Positions 40,925 to 54,400 of a stretch of 64,000 nt of DNA are shown here, piece after piece (position 1 is the first letter of the stretch; each line of letters starts with the position of its first letter). Made by a program: the position numbers and the translations under genes. The notes below the pieces were generated by a model. The model was not told where the DNA came from and ran no database searches. It saw nothing but the letters and a program-made list of their open reading frames with translations. The DNA comes from Mastigias papua. Its lineage: Eukaryota; Cnidaria; Scyphozoa; Rhizostomeae; Mastigiidae. The stretch covers positions 11,477,205 through 11,541,204 of the forward strand of contig OZ025276.1 in NCBI GenBank assembly GCA_964019165.1, given 5' to 3'.

Positions 40925-41339
40925 TATTGAATCTGCAACCAAGCATCTTATTATATGCAGCAAATAGGCCAAAAAGCAAATTGCACTGCATTCAACTTTC
41001 AAAATCGAATTAGTAGTACCGTTAATTGCATAACCTATGCCAAGATTGCATTCAGCAATGGGTTTGAATCTATAAAAATAACTACTAGGTAAACACTCTG
41101 GTGCAATCCTATCTCGGTTCAGCCTGTGTCAAACTCGAGGAGCTGTTAAATAAAGGTGGTTAACTTGTGCAAACAACATGGCTCACTGAAGACAGTGTAA
41201 GCCAAACTGACATCAGGTTCCATTCAAGTGCACTGGCCCTTAAATCGAAAAGTCGTGTTGCAAATGGCCTTATTTGTGAATAGGAACCATTGGATCCAAC
41301 ACGAGGATAGAGTCAGTTATAAGATAACCACTAAGTCCA

Positions 41340-41985
41340 GAATTTCCATGGTACGTTTTTTTAAAGGAGCTATTTTATAAGGAGCCAAGTTGTGGAATCT
41401 TGAGAAAGTTAAGGAACTTGCACTACTTAAGACAAAACCCAAAGGGACCGGTCATTAATTCTTCTAGGGAAGGGGGCGGAAGACATCTAAGAGGGGGACC
41501 AAATATCTGCTCACTCAGAGGGAGGGGATGAAAAATAAACAGCATTTTAAAAGAAGGAGTATAGAGTGTCCTTTGAAATCCTGGAATGTGGACCAAATTT
41601 ATACATAGATCTGAGAGGGGGACAAAAATTCCATCAAATAAGAATCATTCCACCCCATCTCCACAAGTAATTAATGATCCGTTCCTAAGAGAACTTTTCA
41701 ATTTCGAATATTGTGATAACTACAAAAATTCAAACTTCGGATTCTGGTCCCAGGCATTGCAATCAAATTTGCCTGATTCGTGTGCAATCCACGTCAGAAA
41801 GTGGTTCATAGCGGGGTTTCTGCTCAGACCTTAGTATCCTGCCTTAGTATTTTCACGGCGATACCTGTACAGCAAAACCAAGGAACTAGTAAGAAATGTT
41901 CAGCACTCCAGTGTGGTCAGAAGGGATCCAAACATAAAGGGCTCAAGAACTAGGCCGTGAGGTAGATTCTTTCTAAAAAAACAAC
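41340..41985 (-). repeat. R3 MITE-like element split by a nested insertion
   Basis: The left part (41340-41443) matches the complement of the right end of the 20-kb R3 copy (TTTATAAGGAGCC, AAGTTAAGGAAC). The right part (41686-41985) resumes the same family (CCAAGGAACTAGTAAGAA, then CTCAAGAACTAGGCC, ending near ACAACGTGTA). The break is filled by an R4 MITE. Confidence 0.65.
41444..41685. repeat. R4 MITE, copy 2, nested inside an R3 element
   Basis: Begins GGGACCGGTCATTAATTCTT and ends with the inverse of GGAACGGATCATTAATTACT. Length 242 bp against 224 bp for the copy at 38441. More diverged than copy 1. Confidence 0.75.
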
Positions 41986-44037
41986 GTGTACAATTAAAAC
42001 AGTGTAGCAGAAAATCTCTCATATCACGCACGAAGCAACGAGCTTCCCTACGGGGAAGTCACGTCAGTTACTATCAAGCATGATGCGTAATGAAACCTAA
42101 TTTAAATCCCTCGATAGCTAATTGAATCAGCATCTGTGACTTAATACGTTGTGGCATCGTATAGGAAAAACATGCTCATTACAGTTATAAATGACTATGC
42201 CTCACTAGAATTATTGGGATTAGATTTAGCCGATTAATTGGCATGACATAAATCTTTATTTCCGTAAAAACGGGAAAGCTTCTTAGTCTTCGAATAAAGT
42301 ACACGCTAAAACCTTCTCTGCACCACATTTCTGTTGAATAATATTGCACTTAAGCGTCCTGCATTACCTACCTCCCGAATATCTGTTGGATGCTTTCAGT
42401 GAACATCTACATTCTTTTGTTAAAATAATAATTGTTATAATAAAGAATAATAATATAATAATAATATTAATTTCTTTATTTAAGGTTGGCTCTTATTGCT
42501 AGCTCACGTGCTAATTTAAGCCAACCGAAACTTAAATACAAGATGCTATAATAAATTAAATCTAAATTACAAACGAAAGAATACTATTAAAGAATATAAC
42601 TATAAAAACCTTAAATTACCTATATACAATCTGCACGATTTACAACTGCAATCAAAATGTTATAAGAACGCAATGAAAAGAGCTAAGAAGACTCTCGATT
42701 TGCCAAGATGTAGAACAATGCTGCTAGAACAAGCTCAGCATCAGTTGAGAATTTTTACAAGCGCTCGGCTCAACTACGCACATTCTTTTGGCAAACAAAT
42801 TCTAGAGCGGTAGTTAATAAACTTCTGCCTTAGTTGCTTTTCTTTATTCTGGGAATCCAAGAAGTAACATTGGGTACTGTCGAGAAGCAGACAGCTCACT
42901 AGCTTAGTACACTAATATATTCAAGCATTTTGCCGACAAATTGAACAAATTGTAAATAAACATAGATATTCTTTAATTATGAGAACCAAGCTCACTTTTT
43001 TCGATAAAATACTGCGTGATTTATAGAAGACGAGTTTAAAATTCCAAGGAAAAGCAGAAAGTTCTGCAGCCTGCTGAATATAATCTTTTTGTCTGACACT
43101 CACCAGAGTGTAAAACGTCGAATAACGACCGATAGGTGAACGACAATCTATAATCAGATACGGAGCCACGTGAAAGGACGAATACTAAGCACTGATTAGT
43201 TACTAGGTTTGGCACATGTGAGTTCACAACCTCTTATAGACGGCTGTTACAGCTACCAGCACTATGTTGAGTACAATTTTCATGTACATCAACATCGTTG
43301 CACTGTCCCACAGATTGCCAAAAATTGATGTATTGTCATGAAAATGTGACTGACGCCAATTCATCGATACAGTTGTTGGTTCCTTGAAAGCCAAACCACA
43401 AGAAATTCAACGGAGCTAAGGTTCAAACCACATATAACAGAGCGATCTGTAAAGAGTTGATTTCATTTAACGACTGAATTATCAACCTTCTTATAGCAAT
43501 CAACTTGTCTTGTCAATAAATTGTAACAAAAAGATTACATTGCACATTTTTTGTACAACATATCCACAAAATCTCTCAAATCTAATCATTCTGAACGTCC
43601 TGAGCGTCGGAACAGCAGCGTTGACCTCTGCCATCGATACGCCTCTGCGCTCCAGTGAAATGCATGCGACAAAGTTTGACCCCTCTAGCAACGCAATGAT
43701 GAATGGCGGATAGCAGAACTGAAGCAATAAAATGGGTGGACTCTGATACCACCCTGTCGAGGAATATCCATACAAAAATTAAGTGTCATCATCCGAACAC
43801 CTCATCATCCAACCATGAAAAATTTCTTTTTATTGTCAATAAATTCAACTAAATTTTATATCTACCATTTTTGTATGCCGCATGTAGCAGAAATGGACAT
43901 AAAGTCATCTTGTTCTGACTACTAGCGGCATTAGCATTTCATTGAAACACGCATGACAACAGCATGAACAATACCTCTGATATAGTAGATTACTTTGTGT
44001 TACATTGCAATCGTAGTACATAATTATTCATAGTAAT
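41986..44037. other. Anonymous region with possible unassigned minus-strand exons
   Basis: AT-rich, with AAT-type simple sequence at 42420-42475 and a short inverted pair (GGTTGGCTC at 42485, AAGCCAACC at 42519). On the minus strand, 43081-43190 ends in a consensus donor (CTCTG then GTGAGT), and 43590-43760 is richer in GC and open in several frames. These could be 5' exons of the lectin gene, but no frame gives a protein I recognise and I do not annotate them as coding. Confidence 0.35.
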
Positions 44038-44314
44038 GGAGCGGTCATTATTTATGGCCGGGGTGGGAACTGAAGAGAAAGTGTTATGTTCCCTCAAAAA
44101 AATCTACCCCATCATTTGTTAAAGTAAAATTTTCTTTACCCCACCGAAGGAAAACAGTTAAACAAGGGTGCATTTATGCTTAAATATGGTATATGTTTTT
44201 ACACTACCCCTGTGGTCAAAAATTATTCTTTTACCCCACTAGCACAGCTTATTTTTCAGTTACCCCACCATTTTATCTTCAGTCCCCACCCCGGTCATAA
44301 ATAATGACCGCTCC
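44038..44314. repeat. MITE with 36-bp terminal inverted repeats (family R5)
   Basis: The outer 36 bases (starting GGAGCGGTCATTATTTATGG) match the inverse of the right end at about 34 of 36 positions. The interior is rich in TACCCCAC motifs. The end motif CGGTCATTA is shared with family R4, suggesting related transposases. 277 bp, no coding capacity. Confidence 0.9.
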
Positions 44315-45029
44315 CTAAAGATACAGAAACGTCACTGATGCAAGGGAAGCATCGTCAAAGAAGCCTTGTCTTATTAAATGCACTGTGTATAACGAATTCC
44401 TTCAGGCAAGGAAGATTGAATAGCAAGTTTATTCACAAAAAATCTTCCGCAGCCCACTTCAATTACAGCAAACACGAAGAAATTCGGCCTTTTTAGCCAT
44501 ACAGCAGGAGATTCTGGGCCATCGAAAATTAGATTGAGAAAGATTGGAATCTTATCAGTACTTATCCCACTAGATCCGGTTAAATCCAAACCAGATTTTG
44601 TATACCAATGGTGGACCGGATAAATGTCGGAGAGCTTAAATCTTAAGGGATTAACGGCAATCTTATTTTATAGCACTATTCTTTGTGTGTAATCCACCCT
44701 GGAAGGTTGTGTATCCCATCAAATGTATTTCAAATATTTCATGAGGGTTCAAGAACACGGGGGAGAGAGTAGTAATTAGTTGACACAATCGGCCTCGTTC
44801 CAAGTAACAAACTGAAACTGAGACACTGAGCAACTGAGCAACTGTGAATGCAAAGTACGCGTATTTTACAAGAAATCTCTTTCAAGGCTTCATAGTAATA
44901 ATTTCTTAATTTTTGGCCAAAGTTCAGTTCTGAAAGTTTCCTAAAAGTTCTTACTCTCATGAAAACATTGGAGTGAAAACGAAAACAAACGTAAAACACA
45001 GTCTTTTGCAGGGCCCATCAGAGTGTTGT

Positions 45030-45345
45030 TAAGGGAAATTTAGAACTGCACATTTTTCTCATGGCTACTACTGTACATTGAGGAATAGCCTTCGATTCAT
45101 ATAAGCTTAAAACAACATGCACCTGACGAGCAGTACTGAAAGTATGCATGTTTGGTTGCCATACTTGTTGGAAATGAAAATGTATAGGCAACACTCGCCT
45201 TACAATTGCCTTATATTCGTTGTTGCTGTTGTTGCTATTGTTTTTGCGGTTGTTGTTGGAAATTTCAAGAATTTTTTTAACATTTAAGAAGCATTTAAAG
45301 CTGGATATGACAAAATATTAAGAAACACCCAGCTGCTTTGTTTAT
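45030..45345. repeat. Composite of R2 (inverted fragment) and R1 (right-half fragment)
   Basis: 45030-45200 is the inverse of R2 (CATGCACCTGACGAGCA, ATACTTGTTGGAAATGAAAATG). 45245-45345 matches the right half of R1 (GGAAATTTCAAGAATTTT, ACATTTAAGAAGCATTTAAAG). The two meet at a GTTGTTGTT tract, so this is either nested insertion or a recombined element. Confidence 0.65.
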
Positions 45346-46489
45346 ATTTTTTCTCTATAATGCCATTAGTTCAACTGTAGTTACGCTCTGTGTTATTAGA
45401 TGAAATGAATTATATCTTCCGACATCTATTACCAGCTTTATTCAATATGCAAAAATAGTTAACGTAATAAATAATGAATAAAGATAATGCAGAAGATAAC
45501 AATCTTTTTGAGATTTTTGATTTGAAAATGAAAGGATGTCTAACTTTTGGAAAGAGACTTCAATGACAAAGATATTCAATAAAAGAGGTCAAAAGGACAT
45601 TAACAAGGAGCATGCCTTGCAGAAGTGTAGGGACATAGTACCCTAGTCCTCCCCAAGCAGTTGGTAAAGTCAAAGGTCAGTTAGTAAAGTCGTGTGTCAA
45701 TAGGTCCACAAGTAAAGCCATAGGTCAAAAGGTCAATGGGTCAGAACTGTAGCTAGTCGATATTAAAGGAGATTCTTACAGTCAGCTATTCCTGACCTTA
45801 ATTTCAGTACGTAAAATCGAACCTGACCCTCCCCATGCTCCAATAGAGGAAGGTGCGTTCCTCTCTTCAGAGGTCGGCTAGTTTTCTAACCAAATCCCAA
45901 TTCATCTGAAGTACAATAAGCATCTGAATTGCAATAGAAAACCAAAATAGGCTTAAAAAGTGATTTAAGATTTCAATAACGCGGCACTTTAACTGCGATT
46001 TTCTAGCATTATGAAGTCATTTGAATTAAGAACAGGCGTCCGACATATGAAAACGAGGTAGCAAAGTAGAGCAATAAAAATCTTTTGCAGCAAAGGAAGC
46101 TCTCACATTCTGAAACAAAAGTAAGCAATTAACAAGCAGAGGAAAGACCAACAGGTATACCATATCACCTCCCATGGAGCTCAGTTATAGTAACGTATGT
46201 TGGGAACCTTAGAAACTGCAGAGGTCCAACATTACGTCATTAAGATATTACAGTGTATTTACGAAGCTCAGCTGTTGGTGTGGCCGATGGTTATACTGTT
46301 GGCGTTGCTCAAATGTGCTCAAAAACACAAAACGTTGTGTGATGTGCACGATATAAAAAAGTGACGAAAGGGAAAAGATGGCACTATAATGGAGTCAAAA
46401 CTCCCTCAAAGACCTAGTTAGTGCATATTGGAAATGAGGTCGATAATCAATGAAATGGCCTTTATTCCCATGAGATGCCTATTGTGTAC
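45346..46489. other. Intergenic, no gene seen
   Basis: AT-rich anonymous sequence. A loose tandem of AAGTCATAGGTCAA-type motifs lies at 45660-45745 (about six degenerate AGGTCA half-sites); nothing else recognisable. Confidence 0.6.
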
Positions 46490-46885
46490 TGCACGTGTTT
46501 TATAAGGAACCTTGCACAGGATCCCTCGTTCATAAAGTTCGTTCTTTTTGGACCTCTTTTGACCACATTTTAGTACTAAGAGTTCTTTAGTAGTTCCTTG
46601 ACTTCAACAGCCCATTCAGTGCTATAAACGTTATGAGAAGTGTTCAGTGTTAAGACAGGGCACTATGTACACTGCAAGTTTAGATGGAAACAAGCCTGTG
46701 AACCACTTGCTACAAGGAGTACTCAAACCTTATCAGAATTTTGTCTGCATTAAGAAGAATAATCAAATTTGAAAAGTTTTTTCAAGACATTCTGTCATTA
46801 GCTGGAAAAGCTCGTCAGATTTTCGGCCTTCTACTCGTAGGCTCTCCTTACAAAGCAGCTCCCTTACAAAAACATGTGTAATTAT
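46490..46885 (+). repeat. MITE-like element, family R3, copy at 46 kb
   Basis: Begins CACGTGTTTTATAAGGAACC, carries GGACCTCTTTTGACCACATT and TAGTACTAAGAGTTC like the 20-kb copy plus the internal GACAGGGCACTATGTACACT, and ends CCCTTACAAAAACATGTG. Confidence 0.8.
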
Positions 46886-49288
46886 ACATTGGAGACATGA
46901 CACATGTTCAAAATCACAGCTTACGCGAGAAATAAATTCTCCAAAATATTTTAGTCACGATGTACAAACAGCTAAGTTTGAGCAACATTTCATTGTTACA
47001 CAGACAGACGGGCATCATGCAAGCATAACGCTGAAATACATAGGCAACCACAATACATCTATACGTTGTAAGTAAATGCGATGACTGCCTCGTGTGAATA
47101 TTGGAATTTTAAGGGAATATAACTAATCAACTTTCTTAGGTTTCAAGAATCCAGCACTGAACGTTCTTGACTTTTTGGGCATCCGAGTACTACTTTCCAA
47201 AAACCACACTTTCATATAAAAAAAGGTTGTAGTCAACCATCAATCAAATAACACCAAGTGCTAGAAGCATGATGGCCATTAATCAAGAACGCGAAATATA
47301 AGTCGTTTAAGAGATCAATATCGGATAATCAATTAGTGATTCTCACCCACGCCATATTCGCTCTATTCCCAGTGCTCATTTCTACCTCCTCACGCACTGA
47401 CCTCTTCGAAATGACAAAATTAGAGCGCCAGGCTTGTGCTGTAAATTTAAGTAGGTGAGAAAACTGGGTGTTGGTACATGTGGGCAATTTCATATAGCTG
47501 TGTATATAGGCTAATATATATCGGATTCTCTCTGTATGTGTTTCCTCTTACGACCTACATTCGGATTCTCTGTGAAATGAGAGTGAGAGAAAATCGATAA
47601 AACTACTTTAACCGTCAGTCGCTTGGTAGTTACGGTAAAAGTAAATCTAATAATGTATCATCTAAGTATGAGAATTGAAAATATAGAATATAACAAGAGA
47701 AAGCCTAGCGCAAACTCAACTTCTTGGCACCTAACCTCTAGGCAACCTTACAGAAAACAATGTGCACGGTCGAGCATCCAGAAAAGGAAGTGAGGTGTTT
47801 TTCATGTTAGCTAATCAACGTGTTAATATTTTATACTTGTCCCCAGCAGCATCAAAAGCATAACAGTTCACCATCATAGCAACATGATAACAACATTACA
47901 ACAAGACTTTAACAACAACATGACAATACTATGAATTTTAATTTCAAGGATTTGCTTTTTTAACCAAGAAACCATTAAACACTCTTTGCTAGCAAGAAAC
48001 CCCCAAAAGTATCAAGTACTACCGCCTAGGCCCTCGGGAAAAATATTTGCAATGGAACTAAATAAATGGAATTCCATTCCGGCCCGGACTATCAGATGAA
48101 TAAGCCTGGCGTTGTAGCTTTGGCTCTCATGAACAAAAGGTCGCAAGTCCCCAGCCTAGGCACTTCAAATTTCAAAAGATCTTATCTATCTAAAATTGGT
48201 CTTGATAGTGGTACTAAAAAGATACTGATTTATACCAACTATCTACAATGAATGAAGTTAATATTATACACATAGAAGTCCTTACTTCTGGCAAAAACGA
48301 CCCTTATGGTTAAAATATATAAATCTAATCCGAGAGAGAGATACGGGGACACAATTCCAAAGTGCACGCCAATAAAAATTTAAGCCGTGGCTTTAGTAGT
48401 TAAAACCCCGCCTAGATACTTAGGTACAAATTCCATCCTGGTGGACTGGAATCAAATCAAATCGATAGCACATAATCCTGTCAAATTCTGTACTTTACAC
48501 TAACACCAAGTAGCAGGCAATGTATCAGAACTTGCGTTGGCTAGTTCTGCATATGGTGTGATATGTAGAGGTACCAAAGCAGAATCTGAGATGCATATGT
48601 AGAGAATCAAAGCACTACCTTTCAATCCAAACGAGCATCCTGTGTGGCACTAAGCACAGAGAATCAATACGAAGAAGAACTGACACGCTCAGATTTCAAA
48701 ATGGTCAGTGGTGGAAGGCTTTAATAGAACTTGAGAATAACAAAAAAGGGAGCAAGTTCCCCATAGCTTTTTGAACAATAAGTAATAGGGGCAAGTAGAA
48801 AAGTATGCAATCCAACTGTATCTCAAAGGGAGCACAGGAAGTCAACTACAACAGGACAAAAATCACAGAAGATGAGGACTTCAGTTTCACCTACCAGTCT
48901 GTGTACAAGCAACAGAGAGATATGCCAGTATTGGAACCAAATCAAAATACAAATCAAAATGCTAATGTATATCTATTGTTCAATTCAAAACGCAGCTTGC
49001 CACACCTTTTATTAAAAGTCGATTAATATTTGCCAAGGATAACCTTTTGGCAAATATTTACCACCGCTGGCGTTTCAAGAGCTCTGAAAGTTCAAAACCG
49101 ATAAAGTCTATTCTAGATATAAACAGACATCTAAAAGAGCAGAAAACAGATCAAATTCATGGCCCAGCAATTGAAATGGCTTACATTGAACACTGTACCT
49201 AGCTACCAGCACAGCTGATCAGGTTCGATCCTACAAATGTTCTTTAGGGGTTTAATTTCCGACTAAATGACCATGGCTCCCATACATG
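46886..49288. other. Intergenic, no gene seen
   Basis: Includes a fragment related to family R9 at 47130-47235 (GAATCCAGCACTGAACGTTC, then TTTCATATAAAAAAAGG). Otherwise anonymous AT-rich DNA with short unrecognised open frames. Confidence 0.6.
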
Positions 49289-49602
49289 CTTTTTATAAGA
49301 AATAAGTATATAAGAAACATGAGGCCTCAAATCAGGCAAACAAAGAAGCACTTCAAAAACATAGGCAGGTTGAGTTTTAAAATTAAACTTGAAAAATCGG
49401 TTTAAGCGATAACAATTTTTATTAACTGGAAAAAATGCAAACAACGTCTGTCTCTTACCTAAAAATTCTCTTTGTCGTCTCACAGTTGCCTTGTTGTTAT
49501 TTCAAGAATACTAAGTAACACTCAAGAAACATTTAAGGCTGGATTTGACAAAATGTTGAGAAACATCCAGGCTGAAGAGAGAAAGATTGTTTCTTATAAA
49601 AA
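49289..49602 (+). repeat. MITE-like element, family R1, copy 2
   Basis: Same structure and orientation as 92-426, slightly shorter. Ends TTGTTTCTTATAAAAAGG. Confidence 0.85.
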
Positions 49603-49739
49603 GGCATGTAACTGAAGAACATGAGCCTAAATTTTTAAGTATTTTGTGTTCATTTTCCCGGCATACTGTGTTTGACTATACATGTAGCAAGTGCATGAGA
49701 GATCTACCACGCTGTAGCACTTATTTCTTCTTCTTGGAT

Positions 49740-49830
49740 TCGTGGGATATATAAATAATATAAATAAATTATAAATAAATAAATAAATAAATAATAAATA
49801 ATAATAATAAATACTAATAAATAGTAATAT
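49740..49830. repeat. AT-rich simple repeat (AAAT/AAT)
   Basis: Runs of ATAAATAAATAA and AATAATAAT. Confidence 0.9.
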
Positions 49831-51300
49831 AAACTGCCGAAAGAAATGGCAAATTTTGGTTATTTACCGACAGAGTTGTGGTGGATGGGTGTGACACTTC
49901 TCATGCCACACTGTTGGAACAGGCCTATATCTTATAGACTTCATACTCAGATTTCTTCCTCTGTCATTACGCTAGGCTATCTTCTCCCATTTTATAGCCT
50001 ACGACACTCACAGCCCTGAAAAGTTGGGAGGGGGAAAGCCGAGCAAAGGCCCCAAGTCCCGAAATTTCTAAACTTCCCCATTCAACTAAGCACACGATAG
50101 TACACACTTATATAAAGATAGCCAATAAAACATTTGCTACCACTGGTAGTTTAGTGGTAAGTTGTCTATCTTTTCTAAGTTTTTAGGCAAAAACATGTTT
50201 GCATTTCAGATGCTATCACCTCAAAACTGCTCGACGCAGGGCAAAGAGGGGAACATCTTTTAGCTGCCCTGGCAGTTCCCCTCTTGCCCTCCTTAGCTTC
50301 ATGCCTGATAGTATAGCACAAGCAAAACATTTCTGTGCTACAAGATGTATACAGCAACTTGGATTTCTTGCCTGGATAGACAAATCTTATGTCTGAGGAG
50401 CCGAAAGCAGATTTCATGTGACCGCATTTGGGAAATATAAGATTTGCGGCTTAAAAAAAGATCTGGCAACAAGAGTCACGAATATTGTATTCAATTGCAT
50501 TGCATTCGGCATAGCTCCCAAAATCCCTGTTGTATTACCAAGAAAACCAACTTTCAGCTAATCACTATGTTCGCTCTCTGTCATAAAGCACGTAATATTT
50601 TCGTTTCAAAGGCAATGACATTTTTAATCTATTTAGCCGCAAGTTCTAAGATATCACAAAGTAGAGGTTATCAGCTACTTTGGAGCAGATAACAACATTT
50701 GCGAAATTATCTGCGCTTGCTTTGCAAAAAACTTAATTAAACGCCAGTAGTATCGACTTTTATGCACATATATTGATTCAAAGCTGAATAACGCTCCTAC
50801 CTAACCAAAACAAAAATTCCAGACATGTATCAATGGGTGAGTAACACGACAGCAACATAGCTGTACTGCAGATACTTTTTCACTTGGAAATAGAGCTGGT
50901 GAAAATAAAAGCGGTTGGAGATATCAATGGCTGAACCGGCGAGTCAGCCCTCATTGTCAACTGTATGCACCCGTGTCTTCAAAATTTCTGAGAAAGGGGC
51001 TCAATTTCATGCCAAACCTACGACAGAGAAATGTGAAAAGGGGGTTTCTGAGAAAAAAAGCATAAAATCTAAGAGAAGGGGTATTTCTAGGTTCAACTTC
51101 AACTTTTATCCTTGATTTTCTCAAATATTTCTATAGGTCTAATTTTTCTTTGGTTTCAAAGAAGAAAGGGGGTAAAATTTGTGCTAAAAATTCAGAGAAA
51201 AGGGTTCATTTTCTAGAAACTCAGACGTGGGTGCTTACACTTGACAATGAGAGTTGACCCACCGGGATGGCTAAATGACCAACTGAATAAATAGCCCGCT
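49831..51300. other. Intergenic, no gene seen
   Basis: At 50140-50165 there is an A-box-like TGGTAGTTTAGTGGTAAG without a matching B box, possibly a decayed tRNA-derived fragment. Several short open frames are present but none recognised. Confidence 0.5.
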
Positions 51301-51334
51301 ATTGCTGGCTGAGAGGTACTGGCTGGTCTTCCTA

Positions 51335-51462
51335 GCTACTGGCTGGCTACTGGCTGGCTACTGGCTGGCTACTGGCTGGCTACTGGCTGGCTACTGGCTG
51401 GCTACTGGCTGGCTACTGGCTGGCTACTGGCTGGCTACTGGCTGGCTACTGGCTGGCTACTG
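51335..51462 (+). repeat. 11-bp minisatellite (GCTACTGGCTG)
   Basis: About 11.6 nearly perfect copies. Because 11 is not a multiple of 3, an open frame cycles through three phases and spells a Leu/Ala/Gly/Trp/Tyr-rich peptide; this is judged incidental. Confidence 0.95.
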
Positions 51463-54400
51463 CTATTGGGTCGCTGCTAATGTCTCACTGCTACTTTCTT
51501 GCTTGATGCTACTGACTAGGTACTTCTGGCGACGTTACTGATTTGAATGCCTCTCTGGCTAGTTGAACCTCAGTGAATTTGACCAAAAACATTTATTTGA
51601 TAACCTACTAAACGGTTTCCCTATAATATACATTACGGTCCTTTTTCTCTCCAGTGTGGCGTGCACCAAGGGTGTTGGCGTACCATAAGCAATATGACGT
51701 CGGAAGTGAACCCACGTTGAAGACGAGATGGGTAAAACACCCGCAAAGATAATAAGTACTTCATATAAGAGAACAGTGGGCCATGCATTGTTTTAACATC
51801 ACGGATAACTAAACGTGAAATAGGATTATGAATCACGTCAACAACCAATGTTTGGTAATTTATGATGATGCGAAAGCATCCCACCAATGAAATAAAACAA
51901 ACGAAAGGGAAGCAATGAATGTCAACCGTAACAGCGGAATGAACATAGCAAAGATGTCGACGGAAGAGCAGCGAGAAACCCGGTGACGAATAACCAAGAA
52001 AACACGTAACGTAATACGTAGCTGAACCGATGGGGTTGAAAGGGTGAGGGGGAACCATTTCCATAAAGAAACATACTCTTCTCCTTCGAAACATGCTTGG
52101 AATTTTTACCACGAAGATGCTATTTTTCGTTGGTGGGCATTACTTCAACTCGCATTCCCCCACACGAATTTTGGGCCAGCAAATCGCACTGAAGCGACAA
52201 ATAGGAACAATCTCAAAGCGAATACTTCATGACTTTGTGCACAGGTTTACAACAGGTGATAACAATGCGACTGCCACGAGAAATATATTGTAAAGCTCTG
52301 TATACTGTACGAAAGTTGACAGAACAAATACGCTACAGCACTGTACACCATGAAAGTAAAAACACCTATGTATTTGCATGCCTGAGCAGATTACAAACGT
52401 GGAACTTTGTTCAAGAGGTGTTGGACCTGGGTCATAAAGGAAAACAAGTGTAAGGTCCCTTCTGCCACTGGTCATTGTGTTTCAATTGGAGTAATTCTCA
52501 CTACAAAGCAATTTCAACCTTGCAAAATATTTCATATTTTATCGGTTGGATATTAAGTTGTTTTTCTGCTATATCGTAAATCTTTGGACAGGTGCGGCAC
52601 AAAAAACAAAAGCACGTCATTTCTGTGCAGGAATCTGACGTAACCAAGAATAAGCAAGTCGCTCCAGAGAGACTTTCAAGGGGTCGTGAAGTGAGCGATG
52701 TGGGCGTGTCTGGGACAAATTAGCCAGATTTTATGTGACCACAAGTCATGATTTTGATCATAATTACTTGTAAAAGCACCTGGTGACAACTTCTGAACAG
52801 TAGTGCCCATATTACCTAACTCGTACCATACGATACCATACCATACTATACCATATACTTTATGGTTGATCAAGCAACACTGATGGTCGCTTTCTACCAG
52901 ATAAACAACCCCACGAGTATCTAAGTCTAACGCGGTGACAGCTCTATGTTTACGCTTGAATTTAAGACAATTTAGGCTGCCAAATTATCCGCAAAAGACT
53001 ACAAAGCAACAGAGCCCGTTAAAGGCTTTCCGACAGAGCTACCCTGAATAGCGGGCTTGTATTCCACATCGTCATGTTTACTTCAGGGTATCATTAAACT
53101 TTCCCTAAACGGGTACACTTCCCGATGCCGAAGGTTAGTTTGTGTAAAGAGGGACAGCCATTCCCGAAAAGCCAAATATTAGTTCTACTAAACATTTCCA
53201 GACAAAAAAGGAGGAAACGACTTACCAGCATGAATCAAACAGCCCATCATAAACAAAACAAAATAACTTGTCACAATGTGAAGTTGCCTTCTATTTTTCA
53301 CCATCTCCGCGTCTTGCCAAGGACTGCGAGTAGTGCCGCTTGAAATCTAAGTACTGGGTGCACTCTAAATTCCATATAGTAAATGTGTATAGGATACTAT
53401 TGAAATAGTTCGAGGTCAGCATGAGAGGTTCAAACGGACTTGTATTGAATAGCTCCAGTCGATCTGTGGAAATGGTAACGGCTAGCCAGATCCCATTTGA
53501 CACTAGAATTCGAAAAGGTACTCTCGTAAACAAAATGGATTTCTCAATGCGACCGCTGTTTGACTGCACGAAGCTTAGCTTCGTGTGATACTGGCAAGAG
53601 TTGTTGATAAGTACAAAACATTCGCGAACATGCGTGTTGCATCCAAAGAACTGTTCTCACACCGGAAGACAATTGTTTACGAGGCTCAATGAAATATGAA
53701 TGACATTAACAAATTGATCACACAACCTTAAACCATGCCTATAGGTTACGTTCACTTGCATGCAGCACATTGATATATGCTAGCGATTAAGACGATCAGC
53801 CTTCTTTGACGACCGCTCTTCGATCGACCTTATAATTGGCAGGGTTAGGGTGGTTAACGATCTGGTTTACTGGCGAGAGATAAGTCGTATTTCTTTAGAG
53901 TGTGACTTCTAACAGAATTGGTAAATATCTGCTTTCAATCAATTCAAATAATAAACTTTAAACAAGAATCCAATGGGTTTAGTAAGACTTTATGGTCGAC
54001 GATGACCGACTATGGAACTGGTTGCTTAAGTACTGGCTTGCTGTTGTAGCGTCATCTGTGTCGTACAAGAAACAGTCAATAAGTATAGGGTACAAAATCG
54101 CAATCGGACACAGAAATTCGAACAGAATTAATCAAGCAACCCCGGCCGCTTGTCTCGGAAGTTCGGACGTTTGAAATATGACACTGAAAGGGGCACTTCC
54201 TTTTCCCCAGTTGTCTATTGCTCATATCGTTGATGTTTGTTAATACTATAATTAGCGAATGATTTAATATGCGACGCAGAGATAGGGGAAGAGCACTTGA
54301 GCTTTGGTGATAAATACAGAGAGATGAGCATGCACCCTGTTGAGTCACCCACAGATAGCTGGAAAATTAGGCCTTGATATGGGACCTGCTTATGTATACA

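Noticed and set aside
45660..45745. Cluster of AGGTCA-like half-sites resembling nuclear receptor elements
   Set aside because: More simply a degenerate tandem repeat; spacing and orientation are irregular and no gene lies nearby.
50140..50175. tRNA A-box-like TGGTAGTTTAGTGGTAAG
   Set aside because: No B box at a suitable distance and no foldable acceptor arm.
51302..51541. Leu/Ala/Gly/Trp/Tyr-rich open frame
   Set aside because: Product of the 11-bp minisatellite; no signal, splice or homology support.
51633..52112. 159-codon minus-strand open frame
   Set aside because: No recognisable domain; composition Cys/Phe/Arg-rich without pattern; no splice context. Transcript data would be needed to keep it.
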